Origin: Spirochaetales bacterium
Lineage (GTDB): Bacteria; Spirochaetota; Spirochaetia; DSM-2461
NCBI GenBank assembly: GCA_003247135.1
Contig: QKAW01000011.1
Span: forward strand, 143,621-207,620
DNA: 64,000 bases
Direction of reading: 5' to 3'
The position numbers and the translations under genes are program-made. The notes beneath the pieces were generated by a model. That model was not told the origin of the DNA, searched no databases, and saw only the letters and a program-made list of their open reading frames with translations. Positions 18,489-27,444 of this stretch are shown piece after piece (the first letter of the stretch is position 1; each line of letters opens with the position of its first letter).

Positions 18489-19772
18489 CTATAAAAAAAG
18501 TATGCTCTCTTTAATAGACTCTGAAATTGTCGGATGAGGAAGTATAACATCCTTAAAATCCTCTATAGTCATTCTCTTTTTTATTGCTAAAGCCCCTATG
18601 GATATAATTTCCGATACCCCGGAACCTACTAGATGAACACCTTGAAGAACTCTTGTTTCTTTATCTGCAACAATTATACAGATACCTTTCTCATCTCCTG
18701 ATTCAGCCTGATATCGTCCATTATTTTTTAAATAGTATGTACTCTTTATAATTTCCTTTATCTGTTTTTTTGCATCTTTTAGAGTTAAACCAACTGTAGC
18801 GATCTCCGGGTCTGAATATATTATTGAGGGAATATTTTGCAAGTTAACTTTTTCTTGTTGCAAAAACATATTGTTAACAGCCAGTTCCCCCATATATTCA
18901 CTAACATGTGCTAAATTTGTTTGTCCTGTAACATCGCCAGCCAGATATATATTCCTGGTTGCACTCATCAGATACTCATTAACCTCCATTCTCTCCACAG
19001 GAACTCTCCCGGCTGAGATAAGGACTGCATCTGTTTCAAGGGCGGTTTCGATATTATTTACTTGAAATGTAACTTTTTTATCTTCTATCTTGTTAACAAC
19101 CCCTTGCAATATAAGTTTTATTTTTAGCTGGCTAATCAATATTTTTACTAATCTTTCATCTATATTCGGTAAAATTGAATCACATGCTTCTATTACAGTT
19201 ACTTCGGTTCCTATGCTTGAATAATATGAAGCAAATTCTAAACCTATTACTCCTCCTCCGATGATAACAAGTTTATTAGGAGTCTCTTTTAAATCAAGAA
19301 TTGAGCTGCTATCATACACATAATCTGAATTTATTCCCTTTATATCTGGAATTCTATTTTTTGAACCGGTTGAAATTAGGATATATTCTGTTTCTAATTC
19401 TCTGTTGTTTACTGTTACGCAGTTTGGCGAAGTAATACACCCCTCTCCGTAAACAATCTCTATACCACTTCTTATTAGATGGGACTCCAGAGATTCTCTT
19501 AGATTTTTAACTACCTGATCCTTGTGCAATACTGCATTTTTCTGGCTAAAGGTTATATCAGATACATTTACCCCGATTTCAGAGGCATTTATACATTTTT
19601 TAAAGAGTTTTGCAGAGTGCAGTAGTGTTTTGGTTGGAATACACCCACTATTTAGACAAACTCCACCTAGTTTGTCTTTCTCTATTAATACAACTCTCTT
19701 TTTTAAACTAACAGCCTTTAAAGCAGCTTTATATCCTGCGGGACCTCCACCAATAATTACAAGATCGTACAA
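18489..19772 (-). CDS. lpdA: Dihydrolipoamide dehydrogenase (L-protein of the glycine cleavage system)
   Basis: 427 residues. It reoxidises dihydrolipoyl-GcvH with NAD+. Features are the FAD dinucleotide motif IIGGGPAGYKAA, the redox disulfide GGVCLNSGCIPTKT, the NAD-binding motif VIIGGGVIGLEFASYY, the second FAD motif IYLAGDVTGQ and the catalytic HPTISE dyad at the C-terminus. It has no N-terminal lipoyl domain and is slightly short (family about 450-475). It starts one base after the lipA stop, in the gcv-lip run, which supports a glycine cleavage role. Confidence 0.93.
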   Translation of the reverse strand: MYDLVIIGGGPAGYKAALKAVSLKKRVVLIEKDKLGGVCLNSGCIPTKTLLHSAKLFKKCINASEIGVNVSDITFSQKNAVLHKDQVVKNLRESLESHLIRSGIEIVYGEGCITSPNCVTVNNRELETEYILISTGSKNRIPDIKGINSDYVYDSSSILDLKETPNKLVIIGGGVIGLEFASYYSSIGTEVTVIEACDSILPNIDERLVKILISQLKIKLILQGVVNKIEDKKVTFQVNNIETALETDAVLISAGRVPVERMEVNEYLMSATRNIYLAGDVTGQTNLAHVSEYMGELAVNNMFLQQEKVNLQNIPSIIYSDPEIATVGLTLKDAKKQIKEIIKSTYYLKNNGRYQAESGDEKGICIIVADKETRVLQGVHLVGSGVSEIISIGALAIKKRMTIEDFKDVILPHPTISESIKESILFL

Positions 19773-19773
19773 A

Positions 19774-20625
19774 CTAGACTCCTTTTAATAATTTTGCTGC
19801 ATTATATGAACTTCTAACCAGAGGACCTGAAGCAACACCTTTAAACCCGATAGATAAAGCATACTCCTCAAGTTCTGCAAATAATTCCGGAGTTATGTAA
19901 TCTGATACAGGCAAATGTTTAATTGTTGGTTGACAGTACTGTCCAATAGTTAACAGATCGCAATGTACACTTCTAAGATCTTTTAGTACATCTTTAACTT
20001 CGTCCATACTCTCACCAAGCCCAAGCATTATACCGGATTTTGTTAATATACTACTCCTTGACTTGATATATTTTAATATATTTAGACTTCTTATATAATT
20101 AGCACCTGGTCTTACTTGGTTATATAATCTTGGTATGCTCTCTATATTGTGATTAATTACTTTGGGGTTACCTTCTATTACACGATTTAAAGAATTTTCA
20201 TCCCCCATAAAATCGGGAATTAAAATTTCAATATCAACTTTTCTGTCTATTTTTTTTAGTGTGCTACAAACTTTATAAAACTGTTCTGCACCTCCATCTG
20301 GAAGATCATCCCGGGTAACTGATGTTATAACTACATATTTAAGGTTAAGTTTATTAACAATTTCTGTTATTTTATCTGCTTCACTATTGTTAATACTTTC
20401 AGGAATCCCCTTCTCTATGTTGCAGAAGTTACAACTTCTTGTACAGATTGAACCTAAAATTAAAAATGTAGCGGTTTTAGAGTTGTAACACTCAAGTCTG
20501 TTTGGGCACTTAGCGGCTTTACAAACTGTATTAATTCCACTCTCTAATAATAAATTCTCAACAAAATTTATATTGGCACCAACTGGAATATTTACTTTTA
20601 GCCATTCAGGCTTAGTTCTAGTCAA
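19774..20625 (-). CDS. lipA: Lipoyl synthase
   Basis: 283 residues. Radical SAM enzyme that inserts two sulfurs into octanoyl-GcvH or other E2 domains. Both iron-sulfur clusters are represented: the auxiliary cluster motif CKAAKCPNRLEC and the radical SAM motif CTRSCNFC. The C-terminal RSSYNA motif is present as VRSSYNAAKLL. It overlaps lipB by eight bases and is followed one base later by lpd, so octanoylation and sulfur insertion are co-expressed with their target GcvH. Confidence 0.96.
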   Translation of the reverse strand: MTRTKPEWLKVNIPVGANINFVENLLLESGINTVCKAAKCPNRLECYNSKTATFLILGSICTRSCNFCNIEKGIPESINNSEADKITEIVNKLNLKYVVITSVTRDDLPDGGAEQFYKVCSTLKKIDRKVDIEILIPDFMGDENSLNRVIEGNPKVINHNIESIPRLYNQVRPGANYIRSLNILKYIKSRSSILTKSGIMLGLGESMDEVKDVLKDLRSVHCDLLTIGQYCQPTIKHLPVSDYITPELFAELEEYALSIGFKGVASGPLVRSSYNAAKLLKGV

Positions 20626-21244
20626 AAAAACACTCCGGAAAAGTTTTTTTTATTATATTTTTTAATCTGTTTTTTACAAAATCTAACTCTACCCTATCAT
20701 TTATCTGCTCTTCCAGACTGGAGATTTCAATTCTTCTAAGTCCACAGGGATTTATATATTTAAATGGCTCTAGACTATTATTAATATTTACTGCAATACC
20801 ATGGAGGGTTATACCTCTACGAATTAATACCCCTACACTAGACACTTTTTTATCTAAAACCCAAACACCTCTATTTAAACAGTTTCTGCCTGCATCTACT
20901 CCAAATTCTCTAAAAAGTTCAATTACTATATCTTCAAGTCGTGTAACATACTCTTTTACTCCCATCTTTAACTTTTTTAAATCTATAACAGGGTATATCA
21001 TAATTTGTCCAGGTCCGTGATATGTTATATTACCACCACGTTCTGTCTCATAAACAGGAATATCATTTTTTATAATAATGTTCTCTCTGCCACCTCTTTT
21101 CCCTAGAGTAAAAACAGGCTCATGTTCCAAAATAAGAAAAGTATCATCAATTTTTTTCTCAACTCTCTCTCTGTGATAGTGATACATAATCTCTATACCG
21201 TAGGGATAGTTAACAAGTTTTTGAAATATTTTAATCTCTGCCAA
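20618..21244 (-). CDS. lipB: Octanoyl-ACP:protein octanoyltransferase
   Basis: 208 residues. LipB moves octanoate from acyl-carrier protein to the lipoyl lysine of GcvH. Motifs are ERGGNITYHGPGQIMIYP, the catalytic Lys in KVSSVGVLIRRGITLHGIA and the catalytic Cys in NPCGLRRIEISSL. It overlaps the end of gcvPB by 14 bases and lipA by eight. Confidence 0.95.
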   Translation of the reverse strand: MAEIKIFQKLVNYPYGIEIMYHYHRERVEKKIDDTFLILEHEPVFTLGKRGGRENIIIKNDIPVYETERGGNITYHGPGQIMIYPVIDLKKLKMGVKEYVTRLEDIVIELFREFGVDAGRNCLNRGVWVLDKKVSSVGVLIRRGITLHGIAVNINNSLEPFKYINPCGLRRIEISSLEEQINDRVELDFVKNRLKNIIKKTFPECFFD

Positions 21245-22679
21245 GTATTTCCCCCTTTAAAACAGGGTGTCTTGCAGCAAGGGTTTCATCGACTCTATTA
21301 ATAACACTTTTAGTAGGAGCATCTTTTAGTTTTTGACTATTATACTCAGCTTCCTTAGCTATATCTATAAATATATCTATCAGGTGTTCGAGGGATTTAA
21401 GGGACTCATTCTCAGTTGGTTCAAGTAAAAAAGCATCGGATACAACAAGAGGAAAGTAGATTGTGGGAGGGTGTATACCTCGATCAATTAACCCTTTAGC
21501 TATATCCAAGGTAGATATTCCAATCTTTTTTTGATATTTGTCGGTAAAAAGTACTTCGTGCATAGAGTCTGCACTGTAGGGAATATGGTAAAATTCTGAC
21601 AGTTTAACCCTTACATAATTTGCATTTAAAACAGCTACTTCACTAATTTTTTTTAAACCTTCAGCACCCTGACTTAAAATAAATGAACAGGCTTTTAAAA
21701 CAACGGAAAAATTTCCATTAAATCCATGTACTCTTCCTATAGATTTGGGATTATTGTAATCCATATAATAATTTGTTCCATTAAACTTAACACCTGGAGA
21801 TGGTAAGTAGTCTGATAAAAGTTTTTTTACACAAACAGGTCCAGCACCCGGGCCTCCTCCTCCATGGGGTGTTGAAAATGTCTTATGTAAATTAATGTGC
21901 ATTGCATCTATACCGCAATCTCCAACTTTAATCTGTCCTAGAAGGGGATTTAGGTTAGCTCCATCACCATAGACTAGGCCCCCTTTACTATGAACTATAT
22001 CGCATATCTCTTTTATATAAGGTTCAAATAGACCCAAAGTTCCCGGGTTTGTAATCATTATACCGGCTACACTTTCATCCATATATTTCTCAACTACTTC
22101 AGGCATTAAATATCCGTCACTGTTTATAGGTACAACTTTAACTTTGAAACCACACATTGTTGCGGATGCCGGGTTTGTTCCATGGGCAGAATCCGGAATT
22201 AAAACTGTTGTTCTATTCTCCTCTCGTTCCTTAAAATACTTTTTAAACATTAACATTGAGACCAATTCGCCATGGGCACCAGCTGCTGGCTGAAGTGTTA
22301 CATCATCCATTCCAGTTATCTCTTTTAAATACTCCCCGGTTTTGTATAGAATCTCCAATGCCCCCTGGGAGTAATTATCATCCTGCAATGGATGACTATC
22401 TGAAAAGCCTTTAAGTTGAGCAATTCTCTCATGAATTTTAGGGTTATACTTCATTGTACAGGAACCTAATGGGTAAATATCCGTATCTACTCCATAATTC
22501 CAGGTAGAGAGCCGTGTAAAATGTCTCGCAACTACCGGTTCACTAAAAGAGGGTAGAAAGAAATTATCCCTTAAATGCCTGCTATTGCTTTCCGTTTGCG
22601 GAACAGACTCTTTAGGAAAAGAGTAACCAGTAGTCAATCCTTCTCCCTTCTCCCATAATAATGGTTCATTGTAGTTCAT
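21231..22679 (-). CDS. gcvPB: Glycine dehydrogenase (decarboxylating) subunit 2
   Basis: 482 residues. The PLP-binding half of the two-subunit P-protein, which decarboxylates glycine and passes the aminomethyl group to GcvH. The PLP lysine lies in NLHKTFSTPHGGGGPG, and the N-terminal signature YPLGSCTMKYNPK is present. Its ATG overlaps the gcvPA stop by one base (TAATG), fitting a stoichiometric pair. The split GcvPA/GcvPB form is typical of many bacteria other than enterics. Confidence 0.96.
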   Translation of the reverse strand: MNYNEPLLWEKGEGLTTGYSFPKESVPQTESNSRHLRDNFFLPSFSEPVVARHFTRLSTWNYGVDTDIYPLGSCTMKYNPKIHERIAQLKGFSDSHPLQDDNYSQGALEILYKTGEYLKEITGMDDVTLQPAAGAHGELVSMLMFKKYFKEREENRTTVLIPDSAHGTNPASATMCGFKVKVVPINSDGYLMPEVVEKYMDESVAGIMITNPGTLGLFEPYIKEICDIVHSKGGLVYGDGANLNPLLGQIKVGDCGIDAMHINLHKTFSTPHGGGGPGAGPVCVKKLLSDYLPSPGVKFNGTNYYMDYNNPKSIGRVHGFNGNFSVVLKACSFILSQGAEGLKKISEVAVLNANYVRVKLSEFYHIPYSADSMHEVLFTDKYQKKIGISTLDIAKGLIDRGIHPPTIYFPLVVSDAFLLEPTENESLKSLEHLIDIFIDIAKEAEYNSQKLKDAPTKSVINRVDETLAARHPVLKGEILGRD

Positions 22680-23977
22680 TAGGAGCCCCCTATTACATCT
22701 ATATACTCATCCAAATCCTTTCTGGAGAATTTCTCGGTTACCGCAATAAGATAGTAGTTTCCAATTTTATAGCCAGGAATTACACCAAGTTCTTCAAGTT
22801 TTTTTAATCTTTCAGGCTGATGGAATTCTACACAAAACTCATTAAAAGTCTCTCCCGTGTATTTTAATCTGCCTCCTGCTTCTATTATTCTCTTTTTTAA
22901 ATACTCTGCATTATTAAAATTTATTTTAGCCAGTTTCTTAATTCCTTCACTACCTAATAGAGAGAGGTAAATTATTGCACTAACTACACATAACCCCTGA
23001 TTAGAGCATATATTACTTGTCGCCCTTTCACGTCTAATATGCTGCTCCCTGGTTGCTAAAGTCAGAGAGAAACACCTTTTACCATTTTTATCAAGGGTTT
23101 GACCAACAAGTCTACCTGGAACTTGCCGTAAATATTTCTGATTAAATGCAAATATCCCCAGGGATGGACCACCGTAACTTTTGGAAATACCAAGGCTCTG
23201 CCCCTCTCCACAAGCAATATCAGCTCCATAATCCCCAGGAGGTTTATATAGCCCAAAGGAGAGAATTTCAGTAAAAACAGATATAAAAAGAGTCGAGTAA
23301 CTCCCAATTAATGGTCTAATTTTATCCTGATCCTCAATTACACCATAGTAATTTGGAGATTGAACAGATATAGATGCTATATCCTCCAGATTTGGGAGTT
23401 TAGAAAAATCAGTCTTTCCTGAAGAGTCCAATTCTAGTTCAATAATCTCAAGCTCTGCACCAAAACAGTAAGTTTTTAAAACCTCCAGATAGTTTGGATT
23501 TATACCTCTGGAGACTACTACCTTATTTGATTTAGTAACTCTTGATGATAATAAAACCCCTTCAGCAAAACTTGTAGCACCATCATACATTGATGCATTT
23601 GAGTAGTCCATTCCCAATAGGTATGAGATATAAGTCTGAAATTCAAACTGAGCCTGTAGTGTTCCCTGGGATATTTCAGGTTGATAAGGTGTATATGATG
23701 TTAGAAATTCCGACCTGGATGTTAAGTATGGAATAATTGAAGGTATATAGTGATTATATATTCCACCACCAAGATAAGATTTATTAACTCCATCTCCACT
23801 GGAGATTCTCTCCATATAATCTATTAACTCCCACTCAGAGAGAGCCGGGGGAAGTTTTAGGGGACCACTTAATTTAAGTGTTTCAGGTATAGATCTGAAA
23901 AGTTCACTTATAGAGTCAACTCCAATTTCCTGAAGCATTTTCCTTATATCATCTTCTGAGTGGGATATGTAGCTCAT
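22679..23977 (-). CDS. gcvPA: Glycine dehydrogenase (decarboxylating) subunit 1
   Basis: 432 residues. The partner of GcvPB in the heterotetrameric P-protein. Family patterns are FLGGGIYNHY-like (here YLGGGIYNHYIPSIIP), TPYQPEISQGTLQAQFEFQT, NASMYDGATSFAEG and TREQHIRRERATSNICSNQ. It lacks the PLP lysine, as expected for this subunit. Its start overlaps the gcvH stop by four bases. Confidence 0.96.
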   Translation of the reverse strand: MSYISHSEDDIRKMLQEIGVDSISELFRSIPETLKLSGPLKLPPALSEWELIDYMERISSGDGVNKSYLGGGIYNHYIPSIIPYLTSRSEFLTSYTPYQPEISQGTLQAQFEFQTYISYLLGMDYSNASMYDGATSFAEGVLLSSRVTKSNKVVVSRGINPNYLEVLKTYCFGAELEIIELELDSSGKTDFSKLPNLEDIASISVQSPNYYGVIEDQDKIRPLIGSYSTLFISVFTEILSFGLYKPPGDYGADIACGEGQSLGISKSYGGPSLGIFAFNQKYLRQVPGRLVGQTLDKNGKRCFSLTLATREQHIRRERATSNICSNQGLCVVSAIIYLSLLGSEGIKKLAKINFNNAEYLKKRIIEAGGRLKYTGETFNEFCVEFHQPERLKKLEELGVIPGYKIGNYYLIAVTEKFSRKDLDEYIDVIGGS

Positions 23978-24360
23978 TCATCACCTTCTATTACTTTTTG
24001 TGCCTCCCTACTATTTAAAAGGTTATTGTAGTCAGAACTATTCTCTGCCCTGATTTTTATAATCCAGGCATCGTAGGGAGACTCATTTATTAATTCCGGT
24101 GTCTCCTCCAGTTCTGTATTAACTTCGACAATTGTACCTTTGAAAGGCATATTTATCTCTGAAACAGCTTTGGATGATTCAAGCTCTCCACACTGTTCTC
24201 CTATATTTATAACTTTTCCAATCTCTGGAAAGTCAACATAAACTATATCCCCTAACTGTTCTTGGGCATAATCTGAAATACCAACTAAAAAAAGATCTCC
24301 ATCTTTTTTTATCCATTCGTGGGTCTCTGCATACATTAAATCCTCAGGGAATTTACTCAT
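23974..24360 (-). CDS. gcvH: Glycine cleavage system H protein
   Basis: 128 residues, the standard length. The lipoylated carrier of the aminomethyl group. The lipoyl lysine sits in the ESSKAVSEINMPFKG hairpin, and the THEWIK motif near the N-terminus is present. It overlaps gcvT by eight bases and gcvPA by four. Its modification enzymes LipB and LipA are encoded downstream in the same run. Confidence 0.97.
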   Translation of the reverse strand: MSKFPEDLMYAETHEWIKKDGDLFLVGISDYAQEQLGDIVYVDFPEIGKVINIGEQCGELESSKAVSEINMPFKGTIVEVNTELEETPELINESPYDAWIIKIRAENSSDYNNLLNSREAQKVIEGDE

Positions 24361-25501
24361 AATTTCTCCTAATATACTCTATTGATTTTTTTGCTGTTCT
24401 ATTTGGTCTTATATCTTTTACAATCTCTACTTTCAGCTCTCGTTTAAAGTCTGAAAGTATTACATTTTCGCCATAGTCCAGTTTTCTGTTTACCTGAAGA
24501 AAGCCTGAGACAAGCCCCTTAACCTTTGTATCTTCTGGTAAATCCGGTGATGTTACAGATAAGATTTTATTATCTACTCTTGTTAAAGAGACTTCAGTAA
24601 CACAACTTAAAACCCGACCAATACTCTTGTTATTATATATAACATCTCCACTATTACTATGAAGTTTTCGAAGGTCATAACCAACAAAGGGGTAAGTATA
24701 AACTCCTTTTAGACCAGGTTCTCTATCCAGAGCAAAATCCCAAGGTGTATTACCAAATTCCCAAGCCCCAATATCCTGGTGTGACAGTGGCAAGTTTGCC
24801 CCAACCCTTAGGGAGTCTCGTGCTGCCAAACCACATGGAGTTATTTGATATTCTCTCCCAATTTCAAGTAAACTATCCCATATTTTAGGAATTTTCTCCA
24901 TGTCTGCAATTATTTCAAAGCCAAACTCACCTGTATAACCCGACCTGGATATTAATACATCATCAAAAGTTCCTTTAAAGGAGAAAAAAGGAAAATTGTT
25001 ACACATCTCTTTTCCATAGAGAGTCTCCATTATTCTTAAAGAGTATGGCCCCTGAATATCAACTTTACCTAACAGTTCTGTTTTATCACTGACTATGGCT
25101 CCATATACATTTTGGGACTCTATAAACTTTATTACTGGAGAGGACATACCCGCATTAACAACGATTAACACCGTTTCATCATCAATCTTATAGACTATTG
25201 CATCATCTATAACTGTATTGTCAGTATTTAGAAATAGACCATATACAGCCCGATTATTCTTATACTTTGTAATATCTCTGGAAAATGTTCTGTTTATCAG
25301 CTTATGACTATCGCTACCATGGATTGTTATTATTGACATGTGACTCGTATCAAAGAGCCCTGCATTTTTTAGGACGCTAATATGCTCTTTTACTGCGGAA
25401 TTATACCATAGAGGCATGGTATAACCACCAAAGTCTGAAAAAGTTGCACCTTGTTCTTTATGTCTATTATACAGTACGGTTCTTTTTGTCTCAATTTTCA
25501 T
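24353..25501 (-). CDS. gcvT: Aminomethyltransferase (glycine cleavage system T protein)
   Basis: 382 residues. It transfers the methylene group from GcvH to tetrahydrofolate, releasing ammonia. Motifs are FSDFGGYTMPLWY near the N-terminus, GLFDTSHMS, SRSGYTGEFGFEI and GLAARDSLRVGANLPL. It is the first gene of the glycine cleavage run. Only 77 bases separate it from the divergent peptidase gene, too short for a classical glycine riboswitch, and none was seen. Confidence 0.96.
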   Translation of the reverse strand: MKIETKRTVLYNRHKEQGATFSDFGGYTMPLWYNSAVKEHISVLKNAGLFDTSHMSIITIHGSDSHKLINRTFSRDITKYKNNRAVYGLFLNTDNTVIDDAIVYKIDDETVLIVVNAGMSSPVIKFIESQNVYGAIVSDKTELLGKVDIQGPYSLRIMETLYGKEMCNNFPFFSFKGTFDDVLISRSGYTGEFGFEIIADMEKIPKIWDSLLEIGREYQITPCGLAARDSLRVGANLPLSHQDIGAWEFGNTPWDFALDREPGLKGVYTYPFVGYDLRKLHSNSGDVIYNNKSIGRVLSCVTEVSLTRVDNKILSVTSPDLPEDTKVKGLVSGFLQVNRKLDYGENVILSDFKRELKVEIVKDIRPNRTAKKSIEYIRRNYE

Positions 25502-25543
25502 TATAAATCAGCCTTTATACCTATAGTATAAACCATAATTTTT

Positions 25544-25578
25544 TTGATTTCATTTATTATTTATGCTAAGTTAATAAA
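25544..25578 (+). promoter_or_regulatory. Putative leaderless promoter of the M20 peptidase gene
   Basis: TTGATT (25544-25549), a 17-base spacer ending in TGC, then TAAGTT (25567-25572) as an extended -10, and six bases before the ATG at 25579. No Shine-Dalgarno sequence precedes the start. A transcript would begin at or next to the start codon. Confidence 0.5.
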
Positions 25579-26679
25579 ATGATAAAGAATGTAATAGATA
25601 GAGCTGTAGATCTGATAAAAATTAACAGTGTTAGCTCAAATTCAAATAGAGAAATTATTGAGTATATAGGAAATCTTCTTGATCAAAATGGATTTGAACT
25701 TGAGGTTTTAACTTATAAAGATTCAAATAGTGTCGAGAAATACAATTTTGTTGCTAAAAAAGGAGATAAACCAAATGGATTGGTATTCCTTATGCACTCG
25801 GATACAGTTCCTCTTGCTAAAGAGGATCAGTTAGAACCATATATTGAGAATGGAAGACTTTACGGGAGAGGGAGTTGTGACATGAAAGGCCCTATAGCTG
25901 CTGCTCTTAATGCAATTATCGATACGAAAAGTGATGAAACTATTGTTGTAGTTGTTACATCAGACGAAGAGACAGGTTGTGAAGGTGCTTCTTTTCTTGC
26001 AAGAGAATCAATCTTATTAAAAAAGATTAGACCTCTATGGGGTATTGCAACAGAACCTACAGAGTTAAAACCTGTCTATGCACATAAAGGAATTGGTCAG
26101 ATAGTGGTTACAGCTTATGGAAAAGCTGCTCACTCCAGTACAACCGAAGGTGATAGTGCCAACTTTAAACTGATACCTTTTTTACATTTTATTTCCAGGC
26201 TTAAAGAGAAGTATAATATTGATAAATCCTATCAAAATAGTATTTTTAACCCACCTACAAACAGTTTAAATATTACAATTACAGATTTTAACTGTGCAAT
26301 GAATGTTACAGCAGCAAAAAGCCGATGTAAAATTTGTTTTAGAGCCATGCCGGATGCCAGAACAAACGACGTAATAAAAGAGATAGAGGATGAAGCAAAA
26401 AGATTAAATCTGGAAGTTTCATCTGCTCTATATGACTCTCTGCATACAGACCCTGAATCAGATTTTGTAAAACTGGCTGAGAGTATTTCCGGGAACAGAG
26501 GAGAAACCGTAGCATATTTAACTGATGCCTCCCAGTTCTCATCCTCTTTTAAATCTATTATACTTGGACCAGGTTCAATAAAACAGGCTCATACTGAGTG
26601 TGAATTTATTGATATCGAGGAACTTAAACAAGGTTACGACATATACAAAAAAATAATTGAAAACTACAGGGTGAACTAG
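25579..26679 (+). CDS. M20 family metallopeptidase (ArgE/DapE/CPG2-like deacylase)
   Basis: 366 residues. Zinc ligands and catalytic residues of the M20 family are visible: LMHSDTVPL (His, Asp), GRGSCDMKGPIAA (Asp), SDEETGCEGA (catalytic Glu and ligand Glu) and a late His in KQAHTECEFI. A dimerisation (lid) domain occupies about 170-280. Members hydrolyse N-acyl amino acids or dipeptides, such as acetylornithine or succinyl-diaminopimelate; the substrate cannot be chosen here. The ATG of the following permease lies directly after its stop codon. Confidence 0.85.
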   Translation: MIKNVIDRAVDLIKINSVSSNSNREIIEYIGNLLDQNGFELEVLTYKDSNSVEKYNFVAKKGDKPNGLVFLMHSDTVPLAKEDQLEPYIENGRLYGRGSCDMKGPIAAALNAIIDTKSDETIVVVVTSDEETGCEGASFLARESILLKKIRPLWGIATEPTELKPVYAHKGIGQIVVTAYGKAAHSSTTEGDSANFKLIPFLHFISRLKEKYNIDKSYQNSIFNPPTNSLNITITDFNCAMNVTAAKSRCKICFRAMPDARTNDVIKEIEDEAKRLNLEVSSALYDSLHTDPESDFVKLAESISGNRGETVAYLTDASQFSSSFKSIILGPGSIKQAHTECEFIDIEELKQGYDIYKKIIENYRVN

Positions 26680-27438
26680 ATGAGTATTCTAACAATTATT
26701 ATTTTATCAGGTGTAAGCCTGGTAGCAGGTTTTATAGATAGCATTGCTGGTGGTGGTGGTCTTTTAACTATTCCTGCATTTATTTTAGCCGGGGTACCAC
26801 CACAAATGGCTTTAGGAACAAATAAATTCCAGGCGACACTTGGAACTTCAGTTGCAACGATTAATTTTTTCCATAAAGGTAAAATCTCAATAAAAATAGT
26901 TTTATCCGGAATAGTTTTTGCTCTTGCAGGTGCTTTTATCGGGTCAAGGTTAATAATTTCATTTTCTCCTGAATTAGCCGGAAGAATTATAGTATTTATG
27001 CTTCCAATTGGTATGGTTGCAACTCTGTTTCCAAGAAAAAATATTACAGGGCAAAGAACACTAACTAATTCAGATTTATTTGTTAAGATCCCCCTTATAT
27101 GCCTAATTATTGGTTTCTATGACGGATTCTTTGGACCAGGTACAGGTTCATTTCTTACTATTCTTTTTTATCTCTTTCTTCATCTAAATCTTACTGAAGC
27201 AAATGCAAATGCAAAGGTCTTTAATTTTATCTCTAACCTAGGAGCTTTAACAGCATTTTTAATAAGTAGTAAAGTATTTTTCCAAATTGCTATTCCTATG
27301 GCTTTAACAAATATGATTGGAAATTACATAGGTTCACATCTTGCTATTAAAAAGGGTGATAAATTAATTAAGTTTTTTCTTATAATTGTTCTGGTTATAC
27401 TATCAATTACATTAATCTATAAATATTTTATAAGATAG
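26680..27438 (+). CDS. TSUP family (TauE/SafE) membrane permease
   Basis: 252 residues with about seven to eight membrane helices. The family signature is seen twice, in VAGFIDSIAGGGGLLTIPA near the N-terminus and GFYDGFFGPGTGSFL in the middle, the pseudo-repeat typical of TauE/SafE proteins. These export or import sulfonates, sulfite, sulfoacetate or other organic anions. Its start directly follows the M20 peptidase stop, so it may move the product or substrate of that enzyme, but this is only an inference from position. Confidence 0.87.
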   Translation: MSILTIIILSGVSLVAGFIDSIAGGGGLLTIPAFILAGVPPQMALGTNKFQATLGTSVATINFFHKGKISIKIVLSGIVFALAGAFIGSRLIISFSPELAGRIIVFMLPIGMVATLFPRKNITGQRTLTNSDLFVKIPLICLIIGFYDGFFGPGTGSFLTILFYLFLHLNLTEANANAKVFNFISNLGALTAFLISSKVFFQIAIPMALTNMIGNYIGSHLAIKKGDKLIKFFLIIVLVILSITLIYKYFIR

Positions 27439-27444
27439 ATTAAT

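Noticed and set aside
25502..25578. Glycine riboswitch upstream of gcvT
   Set aside because: Only 77 bases between divergent starts and no tandem aptamer-like conserved segments.
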